Below, piece by piece: positions 1-9,553 of a stretch of DNA of 64,000 bases (position 1 is its first letter; each line of letters starts with the position of its first letter). The translations under genes were made by a program, and so were the position numbers. The DNA comes from Rhodospirillales bacterium (GTDB lineage Bacteria > Pseudomonadota > Alphaproteobacteria > ATCC43930 > CGMCC-115725), in contig JAQGIC010000003.1 in NCBI GenBank assembly GCA_028288725.1, forward strand, positions 1 through 64,000, written 5' to 3'. The notes under the pieces are model-generated. The model was not told where the DNA came from. It ran no database searches and saw only the letters and a list, made by a program, of their open reading frames with translations.

Positions 1-64
1 GGGGGGCCGCAAAGGCTCTCTCAGCGACGGAAATCCTCAACTTGTGCCCGTCGATCTCGCGCAT
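1..64 (-). CDS. Possible N-terminus of a truncated CDS (MREIDGHKLRISVAERAFAAP...) running off the left edge
   Basis: ATG on minus strand at 64 with an open frame to the window edge; short, so weak. Confidence 0.3.
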   Translation of the reverse strand, partial: MREIDGHKLRISVAERAFAAP

Positions 65-68
65 GGCT

Positions 69-96
69 CTGGATTCCCGCCTGCGCGGGAATGACG
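69..96. repeat. REP-like palindrome CTGGATTCCCGCCTGCGCGGGAATGACG (VIPAKAGIQ family)
   Basis: Inverted repeat ATTCCCGC..GCGGGAAT; same family as copies at 45536, 51020 and 51088. Confidence 0.85.
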
Positions 97-207
97 GAAG
101 AATTAAACCGGACAGCCCCGGGCTTGAGCCGGGCATCCCTCGCGTCTCCAGCACGCACTGCGCTTTCGAAAATTAAGGATGTCCCGACCATGGGCGTGGA
201 CCCCGGG

Positions 208-987
208 TCAGCGCCCCCGCCAGACCGGTGGACGCTTGTTCAGGAACGCGTCCATGCCTTCCCGGAAATCCTCGCTCATGTAGCAGCTGAGGATCAGGTC
301 GTGGTCCTCGTCCGCGAGCATCTTTTCCTTGATGCGTCGGAGCGATTCCTTGGTCGCGCGCAGGGTCAGCGGCGCGTGGCCGGCGACGATCGCGGCCATT
401 TCCGCCGCCCGCGCCATCAGCGTCTCCTGGCTGTCCAGCACCTCGGTGACCAGGCCGATCGCGAGCGCCTCCTCGGCGCTGACCAGCTTGGCCAGAAAGA
501 TCATCTCCTTGACCCGTGCCGGGCCGATCAGGGCGGCCAGGCGGGCGTAATTGCCGGTCGACAGGCAATTGCCCAGCGTGCGCGCGATGGGAAAGCCGAA
601 CTTGGCGCCGGTGGCCGCGATGCGCAGGTCGCAAGCGGCGGCGATGCCGGCGCCGCCGCCAGTGCAGGCGCCGACGATCGCGGCGATGGTCGGGACCCGG
701 CAGCGCTCCAGCGCGCCCAGCACCCGGTCGATGCGGCCTTCATAGGCGAGCGCGTCCTCGGGCGTTTCGAACGCCTTGAACTGCGAGATGTCGGTACCGG
801 CCGCGAACGCCTTGTCGCCGGCGCCGGTCAGGATCAGCGCCTTGACGCGTCCGTCGGCCTCGATCTCGGTGCAGACCGCGGCCAGCCGCTCGTACATGGC
901 AAAGGTGAAGGCATTGCGCTGGGCCGGCCGGTTGAAGGTGATGCGGCCGATGCCGTCCTGGATCTCGTAGAGCAATTCGTCGGTCAC
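208..987 (-). CDS. Enoyl-CoA hydratase/isomerase (crotonase) family protein
   Basis: Crotonase-like sequence (ITFNRPAQRNAFTFAMYERL, GAGDKAFAAGTDISQF). Confidence 0.92.
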   Translation of the reverse strand: MTDELLYEIQDGIGRITFNRPAQRNAFTFAMYERLAAVCTEIEADGRVKALILTGAGDKAFAAGTDISQFKAFETPEDALAYEGRIDRVLGALERCRVPTIAAIVGACTGGGAGIAAACDLRIAATGAKFGFPIARTLGNCLSTGNYARLAALIGPARVKEMIFLAKLVSAEEALAIGLVTEVLDSQETLMARAAEMAAIVAGHAPLTLRATKESLRRIKEKMLADEDHDLILSCYMSEDFREGMDAFLNKRPPVWRGR

Positions 988-996
988 GGGTTTCCC

Positions 997-2208
997 TCAG
1001 ATGCGGATGGCGCCGGATGCGGCCAGCGCATCGATCTCGGCTGCGGTGAAACCATATTCCAGCAGCACCTCGCCGGTGTGCTGGCCGTAGAGCGGGGCGG
1101 GACGCAGGCAGCATCCGGGGCTGTCGGAGAATTTGATCGGCAGACCCAGTGCCTTGATCGGGCCGGCGACCGGATGGTCGGTCTCTACGATCATCGACCG
1201 CGCCAGTGCCTGCGGATCCCGGTGCATCTGGTTGATGTCGAGCACGGGGCCGGCCGGCATGCCCGAGGCCTCCAGCCGCGCGAGCCAGTCGGCCGAACTG
1301 CGGCGGCGGAAATGCGCGGTCAGTGCCGCTTCCAGCTCGGCCAGATGGGCCATGCGGTCCGGGTTGGTGCGAAAACGCGGGTCCTGGGCCAGGTCGGGTG
1401 CCTCCAGCACCTCGACCAGACGCAGCCAGTTCGGCTGGTTGGCGGCGCCGACCGTGATCCAGCCGTCCGCGGTCTGGAACGCCTGATAGGGGGCGTTCAG
1501 CGGATGGGCCGAGCCCATCGGCTGCGGCGCCGTTCCACTGGCGAACGCGATCGCCGATTGCCAATAGGTGTGCGTGATGCCGGCCTCGAACAGCGAGGTA
1601 TCGACCATCTGGCCGCGGCCCGTGAGGTGACGATGGTTGAGCGCCGCCAGGATGCCCATGCAGGCGAGCAGGCCGGCGGTGATGTCGGTGACCGGGGCGC
1701 CGACCTTGACCGGCGGTCGGCCCGGCCCCTCGCCGGTGATGCTCATCAGCCCGCTCATGCCCTGGGCGACCAGATCGAAGCCGCCGCGGTCGGCATAGGG
1801 GCCGGTGCGCCCGAAGCCCGAGATCGAGCAGTAGATCAGCCGCGGATTGAGGGATTTCAGCGCCTCATAGCCGAAGCCCATCTTCTCCATGGTGTCGCGC
1901 CGGTAATTCTCCGTCACCACGTCGGCGTCGGCCAGCAGACGGCGCAGCACCCGCTTGCCGCCCTCGGTCTTGAGATCGACCGCAAGCCCACGCTTGTTGC
2001 GGTTCATCATCATGTACGCGGCGGACTCGCCGTTGATCGCCGGCGGAATCGACCGGCGCGTGTCGTCGCCGCCCGGGATCTTCTCGACCTTGATCACATC
2101 GGCGCCCATGTCGGCCAGCATCAGCCCGCAGGCCGGCCCGGCCATGACGTGGCTGAGCTCGATCACCTTCAGTCCGGCGAGCGGTCCGGTCGTTGGGGAG
2201 GGGGGCAT
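997..2208 (-). CDS. CaiB/BaiF family CoA transferase
   Basis: LAGLKVIELSHVMAGPACGLMLADMGADVIKVE; GFDLVAQGMSGLMSITGEG. Confidence 0.95.
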   Translation of the reverse strand: MPPSPTTGPLAGLKVIELSHVMAGPACGLMLADMGADVIKVEKIPGGDDTRRSIPPAINGESAAYMMMNRNKRGLAVDLKTEGGKRVLRRLLADADVVTENYRRDTMEKMGFGYEALKSLNPRLIYCSISGFGRTGPYADRGGFDLVAQGMSGLMSITGEGPGRPPVKVGAPVTDITAGLLACMGILAALNHRHLTGRGQMVDTSLFEAGITHTYWQSAIAFASGTAPQPMGSAHPLNAPYQAFQTADGWITVGAANQPNWLRLVEVLEAPDLAQDPRFRTNPDRMAHLAELEAALTAHFRRRSSADWLARLEASGMPAGPVLDINQMHRDPQALARSMIVETDHPVAGPIKALGLPIKFSDSPGCCLRPAPLYGQHTGEVLLEYGFTAAEIDALAASGAIRI

Positions 2209-2292
2209 GGGCGGTCTCCGCTGGTCTAAATGAATGCAGAATAGACATGATACTGCGGATCGTCCGGAAAATCAGCGTGATTCCCGTAAGGT

Positions 2293-2958
2293 TTGCATGC
2301 AAAATGCCGCAAGGAGGCGGCCATGCTGCATGACGAAGTGGTGAACGCGCTGCGGACGGCGCTGATCGATGGGCGCATCAAGCCCGGCGAGCGGGTGCCG
2401 GAGAAGGCGTTCTGCGTCGCACTCGGCATCTCGCGCACGCCGCTGCGCGAGGCGCTGAAGGTGCTGGCGGCCGAGGGTCATGTCGTGCTGCTGCCGAACC
2501 GCGGGGCGCGGGCGGCGCGGCTGACCCGGCGCGATCTGGACGAGCTGTTCGAGGTCAATGGCGCGCTCGAAGCCCTGGCGGGCGAGCTCGCCGGCCGACG
2601 CATCACCGAGGCCGGCATCGCCGCGATCGAGGTCCTGCACCGCGACATGGCGGCGGCGTTCGAGCGGCGGGATCTGGAGGGCTATTATCGCGGCAACCGG
2701 GCGATCCATGAGGCGATCCTGGCCGCCGCCGGCAACCAGACCCTGGAGGCGCTGTATGAATCGGTCGGCGCCCGCATCCGCCGCGCCCGCTTCGTGGCGC
2801 CGATGCCGCCCGGCCATTGGGAGATCGCGATGCTGGAGCATGACGCGATGCTGAACGCGCTCCGCCGGCGCGACGGCGTCGTGCTGTCCTCGATCCTCAA
2901 GACCCATCTGAAGCACAAGCGCGACGAGATCGAGCGTGCCGGCTTCGCCGAGGAATGA
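2293..2958 (+). CDS. GntR family (FadR/FCD-type) transcriptional regulator
   Basis: HTH RIKPGERVPEKAFCVALGISRTPLREALKVLAAEGHVVLLPNRGARA plus FCD-like C-terminus; divergent from CoA transferase. Confidence 0.93.
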   Translation: MHAKCRKEAAMLHDEVVNALRTALIDGRIKPGERVPEKAFCVALGISRTPLREALKVLAAEGHVVLLPNRGARAARLTRRDLDELFEVNGALEALAGELAGRRITEAGIAAIEVLHRDMAAAFERRDLEGYYRGNRAIHEAILAAAGNQTLEALYESVGARIRRARFVAPMPPGHWEIAMLEHDAMLNALRRRDGVVLSSILKTHLKHKRDEIERAGFAEE

Positions 2959-3050
2959 GGCCGGCCATAATCCCTCCGCAATTGGGACATTACATTGCCC
3001 GGTGACACCTCCGGTCGGATCGCTTATCAAGCGTTCGGCTCCTGCAGCGG

Positions 3051-3851
3051 ATGATCCCCTTGTCGCACTTCGCAAAATTCGGTCTCGCTTTCGCGACCCT
3101 CGCGGCCCTTACCGGCTGCGCGCCCGACTATTCGCCCAATACCTACAACGCCACGGCGATGCAGCAGGCCAACAAGGTCGAGTCCGCCGTGGTCGTGGGG
3201 TTCCGTCAGGTCTCGATCAGTGCCGCCGGCACGGTCGGTGCCGTCACCGGCGGTGCGGCGGGCGGCATCCTCGGCTCGCAGCTGGGTCCCACCAGCACCA
3301 GTTCCGCGTTGGGCGCGGTCGGCGGCGGCATCGTCGGCAGCCTGCTCGGCACCGGTATCGAACATGCGACCGCCGACACGACCGGCTGGGAATATATCGT
3401 GCAGAAGCCGAACGGCGATCTGCTGTCGGTGACCCAGCGCGAGCCGCAGCCGATCCCGCTCGGCCAGAAGGTGCTGGTCATCACCGGCAGCCAGGCGCGC
3501 ATCATTCCGGACTATTCGGTCGCGAAGGAACCGCCGCCACCGAAGGAGGCGGACAAGGCGAAGGACAAGGACAAGCCGGACGAGAAGGCGAAACCCGCGG
3601 AAGCGCCGGCTCCCGTCGTGCTGCCGCCGGCCGCGACCAGCGTCGAACCGCTGCCGGCGCCCGCGAATATCTCCGCGCCGCCGAACACGCTCGTCCCGCC
3701 GGAGGAACCAGCTCCCCCGCCGACGTCCAGTCCGACGCCGTCCGCTCCCGCGCCGGCAAGCTCGGCCTGGGATTCCCATGCGCGGCCCCCGGTGCCGGAA
3801 AACCCGGCGCCGTCCGATGACGCGCCCGGGTCTGCAGCGCCGCCGCCGTAA
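3051..3851 (+). CDS. Glycine-zipper outer-membrane lipoprotein (SlyB/Pcp-like) with Lys/Pro-rich C-terminal tail
   Basis: Lipobox LTGC, repeated glycine-zipper GAVTGGAAGGILGS/GAVGGGIVGSLLG, then charged and proline-rich tail. Confidence 0.8.
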   Translation: MIPLSHFAKFGLAFATLAALTGCAPDYSPNTYNATAMQQANKVESAVVVGFRQVSISAAGTVGAVTGGAAGGILGSQLGPTSTSSALGAVGGGIVGSLLGTGIEHATADTTGWEYIVQKPNGDLLSVTQREPQPIPLGQKVLVITGSQARIIPDYSVAKEPPPPKEADKAKDKDKPDEKAKPAEAPAPVVLPPAATSVEPLPAPANISAPPNTLVPPEEPAPPPTSSPTPSAPAPASSAWDSHARPPVPENPAPSDDAPGSAAPPP

Positions 3852-3854
3852 GGA

Positions 3855-6512
3855 TCAGGCCAGGCTCTTCGTCGCCATCTCGAACGTGCCCTTGGACAGG
3901 GTCTTGGTTGCCAGTACGCGCTCCAGCGCCTGTTTCATCAGGATCTGGCGCGCCTCGTCCTGGCGGCGCCAGGAACCGAGCGGCGTGATCATGCGCGCGG
4001 CCATCTGGGCGTTGATCGCATCCAGCTGGATCACCTGATCGGCCAGGAAGGCATAGCCGCTGCCGGATGCGTCGTGGAACTTCGCCTGGTTCGCCATGCA
4101 GAAGCCGCCGATCAGCGCGCGGGCGCGGTTCGGGTTCTTCTGGTCGAACGCCGGATGGCCGGTCAGCGCCTTGACGTGATCGATCGTGCCGGGCAGCGAC
4201 GACATGGCCTGGATCTGGAACCAATTGTCGATCACCAGATCTTCATGTGCCCAGCGCTCGTAGAAGGCGGAGAGGGCCGTCTCGCGTGCCGGGCCGTCGA
4301 TATCGACCAGGATGCGGAGTGCCGCCAGCACGTCGGTCATGTTGCGCTGGGCCGCGAACTGGGCTTCGGCGCGGCGGATCGCCGACGGTTTGCCGGTCGC
4401 GGCCAGATAGGTCATCGCCACGTTTTTCAGCGCGCGCCGGCCGATCGAGGGGCCATCGACCTTGAACGGTCCCTGATCGTCGAGGGCGGCATAGGTCTCG
4501 GCCAGTTCGGTCTCCAGATGCCGGCCGATCCCGCCGCGCACGAACTGGCGCGCGGCATGGATCGCCTCGACATCGACGATGGCCATCTGGTCGGCCAGGA
4601 ACGCCTCGCCCGGCAGGATCAGCGCCTCGGCCTGAAAGGCCGGATCGCGGTCCTTCTGCGCCAGCGTATTGCCGGCGGCGGCCAGGAAATCCCCCGGCAC
4701 GGCCAGCGTCTCGCCCCGGCGATAGGCCGCGACCAGGTCGAGCAGCAGCAGGATTGCGACCTGCTGGCCGGATTCCCAGCGGGTGAACGGGTCGGTGTCG
4801 TGCGCGGCCAGATGCTTCAACTGGTCGAGCGGCACGCCCTTCAATTTGACCGGGGCGGAGAATCCCCGCAGCAGCGACGGGATCGGCCGGGTCTTCAGGC
4901 CGGTGAAGCGGAAGGTCTGCTGGGCTTGCTCCAGCGTCAGCAGACGGGTGCCCTTGCGGCCCTTCGCCTCGCCGTCGAGCCGGATCGCCAATTCCGCGCC
5001 CTTTTTGTCCAAGAGCCCGACCGCGACAGGTATCATCAGCGGCTCCTTGTCCTCTTGGCCGGGCGTCGGCCTGGTCGCCTGGCGGAGCGTCAGGTCATAG
5101 GTGCCGGCCTTGGCATCCCAGGCTTCCGACATGGTCAGCTCCGGCGTGCCGGCCTGGCCGTACCAGCGCTTGAAGCGGGTGAGGTCGATGCCGCTCGCGT
5201 CCTGCATGGATGCCACGAAATCCTCGATCCGGACGGCATCATTGTCGTGGCGCTGGAAATAGAGATCCATGCCCTTGCGGAAATTCTGCGCGCCCAACAG
5301 CGTGTGGATCATGCGCACGACCTCGGCACCCTTCTGGTACACGGTCGCGGTGTAGAAATTATTGATCTCGATATAGCTGTCGGGCCGGACCGGATGGGCC
5401 AGCGGGCCGGCATCCTCGGCGAATTGCCGGGCGCGCAGCGAACGGACGTCGGAGATGCGCTTCATCGCCCGGCTGCCCTGGTCGCCGGAGAATTCCTGAT
5501 CGCGGAACACGGTCAGGCCTTCCTTCAACGACAATTGGAACCAGTCGCGGCAGGTGACGCGGTTGCCGGTCCAATTGTGGAAATACTCATGCGCCACCAC
5601 GGACTCGATGGCTTCGTAATCGGCGTCCGTCGCGGTCTCCGGCTTGGCCAGGATGTATTTCGTGTTGAAAATGTTGAGGCCCTTGTTCTCCATCGCTCCC
5701 ATATTGAAATCGGACACGGCGACGATGTTGAACACGTCCAGATCATATTCCAGGCCGAACACCTCCTCGTCCCAGCGCATCGAGGCCTTGAGCGCCGCCA
5801 TGGCATGGCCGCACTTGTCCTCGTCGCCGCGCCGGACCCAGATCGCCAGATCGACACGCTTGCCGGATTTGGTCGTGAGTTCGTCGCGCGTGCCGACCAG
5901 ATCCCCCGCGACCAGCGCGAACAGGTAGCAGGGCTTGGGATGCGGATCCTGCCATTTCGACCAGTGACGACCGTGCGAGCTGACGCCGCTGTCGACCGGA
6001 TTGCCGTTCGACAGCAGCACCGGATAGCGCTGGGCATCGGCGACGATGGTCGTGGTGTAGCGCGCCATCACGTCGGGCCGGTCGAGGAAATAGGTGATGC
6101 GGCGAAAACCCTCGGCCTCGCACTGCGTGGTGAAATTGCCGCCCGACTTATAGAGGCCGGACAGCTCCGTGTTGTTCTGCGGCTCGATCCTGGTCTCGAT
6201 ATCCAGCACGAAGTCGCGCGGCAGGTCGGGGATGGTCAGCGACTGGTCGTCGAGCTGGTAGCGGTTCGGCCCCAGCTTCTCGCCATTGAGCGCGACCGAG
6301 ACCAGGGTCAGCGCCTCGCCGTCGAGCTTGAGCGGCTGGTTGCCGCCGGTCGCCGCCGGATTGCGGCGCATGCCCAGGCGCGACTTGACCGTGGCATGGT
6401 CTTCTTCCAGCTCGAACAGCAGATCGGCGGTGTCGATCAGAAAATCCGGAACCTGATACTCGGCGAGGCGAATGGTCTTGGGCGGTGTTGAATCGCGCAG
6501 AGCGTCGAGCAT
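3855..6512 (-). CDS. pepN: Aminopeptidase N (M1 family)
   Basis: GAMENKGLNIFN, HEYFHNWTGNRVTCRDWFQLSLKEGLTVFRDQEFS; full length 885 aa. Confidence 0.97.
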   Translation of the reverse strand: MLDALRDSTPPKTIRLAEYQVPDFLIDTADLLFELEEDHATVKSRLGMRRNPAATGGNQPLKLDGEALTLVSVALNGEKLGPNRYQLDDQSLTIPDLPRDFVLDIETRIEPQNNTELSGLYKSGGNFTTQCEAEGFRRITYFLDRPDVMARYTTTIVADAQRYPVLLSNGNPVDSGVSSHGRHWSKWQDPHPKPCYLFALVAGDLVGTRDELTTKSGKRVDLAIWVRRGDEDKCGHAMAALKASMRWDEEVFGLEYDLDVFNIVAVSDFNMGAMENKGLNIFNTKYILAKPETATDADYEAIESVVAHEYFHNWTGNRVTCRDWFQLSLKEGLTVFRDQEFSGDQGSRAMKRISDVRSLRARQFAEDAGPLAHPVRPDSYIEINNFYTATVYQKGAEVVRMIHTLLGAQNFRKGMDLYFQRHDNDAVRIEDFVASMQDASGIDLTRFKRWYGQAGTPELTMSEAWDAKAGTYDLTLRQATRPTPGQEDKEPLMIPVAVGLLDKKGAELAIRLDGEAKGRKGTRLLTLEQAQQTFRFTGLKTRPIPSLLRGFSAPVKLKGVPLDQLKHLAAHDTDPFTRWESGQQVAILLLLDLVAAYRRGETLAVPGDFLAAAGNTLAQKDRDPAFQAEALILPGEAFLADQMAIVDVEAIHAARQFVRGGIGRHLETELAETYAALDDQGPFKVDGPSIGRRALKNVAMTYLAATGKPSAIRRAEAQFAAQRNMTDVLAALRILVDIDGPARETALSAFYERWAHEDLVIDNWFQIQAMSSLPGTIDHVKALTGHPAFDQKNPNRARALIGGFCMANQAKFHDASGSGYAFLADQVIQLDAINAQMAARMITPLGSWRRQDEARQILMKQALERVLATKTLSKGTFEMATKSLA

Positions 6513-6597
6513 GGTTTCTCCGGAAGGCGTCCTAAACGCATCAGGGATAAACTAGCCACGGAACGCAGCCAAGGGAATGCCCGAAACGCGGGGTGCC

Positions 6598-7818
6598 TCA
6601 GCCGGGCGGGGGCGGGGGCACTGCCGGTTCGGCAACGGGTGCCGGAGGGCGCGGCCGGGGTTTGCTCGCGCCGGGCGCCGGGGCGGGGCCTGATGCACCG
6701 CCCGCCTTCTGCCATTGCTGGAACCGGTCGAACAGGGCGGCCTTCTCGGTCGACGACGGCGGTGGGCTGGCGGTTTCCTTGGCCTGCTGATCCAGATAGG
6801 CGTCGAAGGCGCGGCGCAGATCGGCATCGGCCTGGGCCGCGGCGGCGGCGGTGCCGCGTTCGCGCAGCCAGTCGGCCGCAGGCTCAAAGCGCTGCCAGCC
6901 GGGCAGGTCGGCGGCCAGATTGACCTCGTGCCATTTCGGATGGCGCGGAGCGACCAGGAACTTGTCGAACGCGCCGAAGAACGCGTCGACGAAGCCGGCG
7001 GCCAGGCGATAGCGGTCGCCGCCGGCCGGCATGTTGTAGATCGCCATGACCGCGCCGACCGCGACCGTGTCGACCGCGGCGCCGTCCGGAACCAACGCCG
7101 GATAGTCCTCGTGCCCGATCTGGGCCGGCAGATATGTCGTCAGCAGCGCCGGCGTCTGCGGCACGGCGATGAAATGCAGGCCCTTGTCGGCGCCGATCGA
7201 CGAGAACAGCTTGGCCGGCTTGCCGACGACGAAGATGGCGGCATCGAGCTTGCCGGACGCAAGCGCCGCCAGCGCGTCGTCCTGGCTGAGGTGGCTTTCC
7301 TCGATCGCGATGCCCAGCGTCTTGAACACGATCCCGGCCGTCATGGCGGTGCCGCTGCCGGCGACGTCGGTATTGACCCGGCGGCCCTTCAGGTCCTGGA
7401 TCGACTGCACGTCAGGGCCGGCGAGGATGTGGAATTCCTCGTTATAGAGCTTCGCCACATAGCGGATCGCGTCGGTGACGTCCGCGTTCCTCGGGTCCTG
7501 GCGCAGATAGGCCAGCGCGTCGGACTGCACGAGGGCGATGTCCACACCGCGCAGATAGCGCAGATCATAGAGATTCTGGACCGAGCCCTTGCCGATCATC
7601 GGCACCACGCGCAGCGATCCGCCGGAATCCAGCACCGCGCTCAAGTCCCATGCCACGCGCAGGTAGGTGCCGTCGATCCCGCCGGCGATGACGCCGATGG
7701 TGCCCTGCCTGGCCAGCGCCCGGGGGTCGTCCGCCCGGGCCGGGCTGGCGGACAGGAACAGCCCGAGCATGCCGAGGGCCAGCAGGAACCGCATCATTCG
7801 TTCCATTCTCATCCCCAT
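6598..7818 (-). CDS. TAXI family TRAP transporter solute-binding protein with proline-rich C-terminal extension
   Basis: Signal peptide; LKGRRVNTDVAGSGTAMTAGIVFKTLGI motif; no TRAP membrane subunit adjacent. Confidence 0.85.
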   Translation of the reverse strand: MGMRMERMMRFLLALGMLGLFLSASPARADDPRALARQGTIGVIAGGIDGTYLRVAWDLSAVLDSGGSLRVVPMIGKGSVQNLYDLRYLRGVDIALVQSDALAYLRQDPRNADVTDAIRYVAKLYNEEFHILAGPDVQSIQDLKGRRVNTDVAGSGTAMTAGIVFKTLGIAIEESHLSQDDALAALASGKLDAAIFVVGKPAKLFSSIGADKGLHFIAVPQTPALLTTYLPAQIGHEDYPALVPDGAAVDTVAVGAVMAIYNMPAGGDRYRLAAGFVDAFFGAFDKFLVAPRHPKWHEVNLAADLPGWQRFEPAADWLRERGTAAAAAQADADLRRAFDAYLDQQAKETASPPPSSTEKAALFDRFQQWQKAGGASGPAPAPGASKPRPRPPAPVAEPAVPPPPPG

Positions 7819-7984
7819 GTCGCCGACGGGAGGTCAGAAATTAGAAACAAATGTGCGGGAACTCCCGCCCCTTATCTGTTGAAACGGCGGGTGCCGCAAG
7901 TTTAAGGTGGGCGTTCAAGCACAATTCCGATGGCCGCTCGGCTTGCCGATCCCACGCTCGACCTTGAATGCAGGTGAGTTGACG

Positions 7985-9373
7985 ATGGTCGATGTGCATT
8001 TCAACGACGGGGATGGTGATTTTACCTCGGATGATGCCGGTGCCGGGTTTTTCGAGGCGCCATTTCTTCGGGAGATGTTGAACGATCTCACCCTGGCGCT
8101 CGATCTCGGTCGTCCGGTCTTTCTGCTGGGGCCGGCCGGCTCCGGCAAAAGCGCGCTCGCGGCACGGGCGGCCCTGCTGCTGGGCACGCGCTACGGCGTG
8201 GCGCGGCTCGCCGGGCGGCGCAATCTGGGGTTCGACGATGTGGTCGAGGCTTGCCGCACGGGCTTCCAGCCGGAAGTGTGGTCCCGTGAAACCGACGGGG
8301 CGATGCCGCGCGACCGCGATCGGGCGCGTCCGGGCGACAGCGTCATGCTGGTCGATCCGGCGGAAGCGATCCCGCCGCGCTTCGTCGAGCAGATGATCGC
8401 CATGTCGAACGGCTCGCCGGATCTGCTGCCCAGCCACCGGATCCTCCTCGTCGGCCGCGACGCGCTGGTCGACGTCATCGAGACCGGCCGGGTGCGCAAC
8501 AATTGGGGCGTGCCCCTGGTGCTGTCGATGCCGCCGTGGCCTGCCGCTGCCGCGGCGCCGTTCCTGCGCCATCGGTTGCGCTCGGCCGGGATCGGCGATC
8601 TGCTGTCCGACGTCGCGATCGAGCGGATCGCGGCCGAGGCCCACGGCAATCCCGGCCGCATGCTGGATCTGGCGCAGCGAACCTTATGGCCGGACGGCAT
8701 GCCGGGCTGGGTCGAGCCGCCGACCGAGGTGCTTCCGGTCGAAACGCAGGGGTCGATCCTCATCGATCTGGAGCCGGTCGGGTCCCTGGCCGAGGCGCCG
8801 GCCACGGTGCTGTTTGCCGAGCCGCCACCGGTGGTGGCCCCGGCTCCACCGCTGGCCACCGGCATGCTCACCCGTCTGCCGGTCGGTCCGCGCCGATTGC
8901 TGCAACTGACGCTGCCGGTGGGGCTCGTCGTTGCCGCGGGTTTGCTGATCTGGGCCTTCGACCAGCCGCCGCCCGCGCCGAAGCCCGAGCAGGTCGCCGT
9001 CATCGGGGCGCCACCGCCGGAGCCTCTGGCATGGGCCGAACCGGTCGCGCCCCCGCCGGTGCCGCCGCCCGCCGCCGCCGCGCCGCCGGTCGAGCCGCCC
9101 ATCCCGGCCGAAGACCTGATCGCCCGGGGGGATGCGTTGCTCGCCGGCGGAGATTTCGCGGCGGCGCGGCTGTTCTATCTGCAGGCGGCCCGCGCCGGCA
9201 ACGCCAAGGCCGCGACCTCAGTTGCCCGGACCTATGATCCCCTGGCGCTCGCCCGGCTGGGCGTCGTCGGCGGCCATGGCGATCCGGGGAAGGCGGCCGA
9301 ATGGTATCGCAAGGCGGTCGATCTGGGCGATCCGGCCGCGGCCGAACCGCTCCGCCGTCTCGTGCCGCCATAA
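7985..9373 (+). CDS. AAA ATPase (ExeA/GspA-like) with single TM and C-terminal Sel1/TPR-like repeat
   Basis: Walker A GPAGSGKSA; TM LTLPVGLVVAAGLLIWAF; Sel1-like GDPGKAAEWYRKAVDLGDPAA; ATG at 7985. Confidence 0.75.
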   Translation: MVDVHFNDGDGDFTSDDAGAGFFEAPFLREMLNDLTLALDLGRPVFLLGPAGSGKSALAARAALLLGTRYGVARLAGRRNLGFDDVVEACRTGFQPEVWSRETDGAMPRDRDRARPGDSVMLVDPAEAIPPRFVEQMIAMSNGSPDLLPSHRILLVGRDALVDVIETGRVRNNWGVPLVLSMPPWPAAAAAPFLRHRLRSAGIGDLLSDVAIERIAAEAHGNPGRMLDLAQRTLWPDGMPGWVEPPTEVLPVETQGSILIDLEPVGSLAEAPATVLFAEPPPVVAPAPPLATGMLTRLPVGPRRLLQLTLPVGLVVAAGLLIWAFDQPPPAPKPEQVAVIGAPPPEPLAWAEPVAPPPVPPPAAAAPPVEPPIPAEDLIARGDALLAGGDFAAARLFYLQAARAGNAKAATSVARTYDPLALARLGVVGGHGDPGKAAEWYRKAVDLGDPAAAEPLRRLVPP

Positions 9374-9469
9374 AGTTCGGGCGGTACGGGGATGCGCCCG
9401 AAACCGTCGTCGTATCATCCATATCCGCACGGACCATGGCTCCTCTCCAGAACCTGCCGGTCGGTGCTT

Positions 9470-9506
9470 CGCCCCGCGGTCCCCCCGACCGCGGGGCGAT
9501 TTTTCT
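9470..9506 (+). terminator. Rho-independent terminator
   Basis: 11-bp perfect stem CGCCCCGCGGT/ACCGCGGGGCG, 7-nt loop, then ATTTTTCT. Confidence 0.85.
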
Positions 9507-9553
9507 AGAGGGCGATTCCGAAACCGGATCGGTTTGATCGGATCAGGCTCTAG
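9505..9553. repeat. CTAG-bounded element, short (internally deleted) copy
   Basis: CTAGAGGGCGATTCCGAAACCGGATCGGTTTGATCGGATCAGGCTCTAG; ends shared with copies at 14332, 48464 and 61532. Confidence 0.8.

Noticed and set aside
91-2229. 712-aa plus-strand ORF
   Set aside because: Antisense to two well-supported genes (enoyl-CoA hydratase, CoA transferase); composition typical of a high-GC shadow ORF.
4074-6491. 805-aa plus-strand ORF antisense to pepN
   Set aside because: Shadow ORF rich in His/Arg/Gln/Gly with no family motif.
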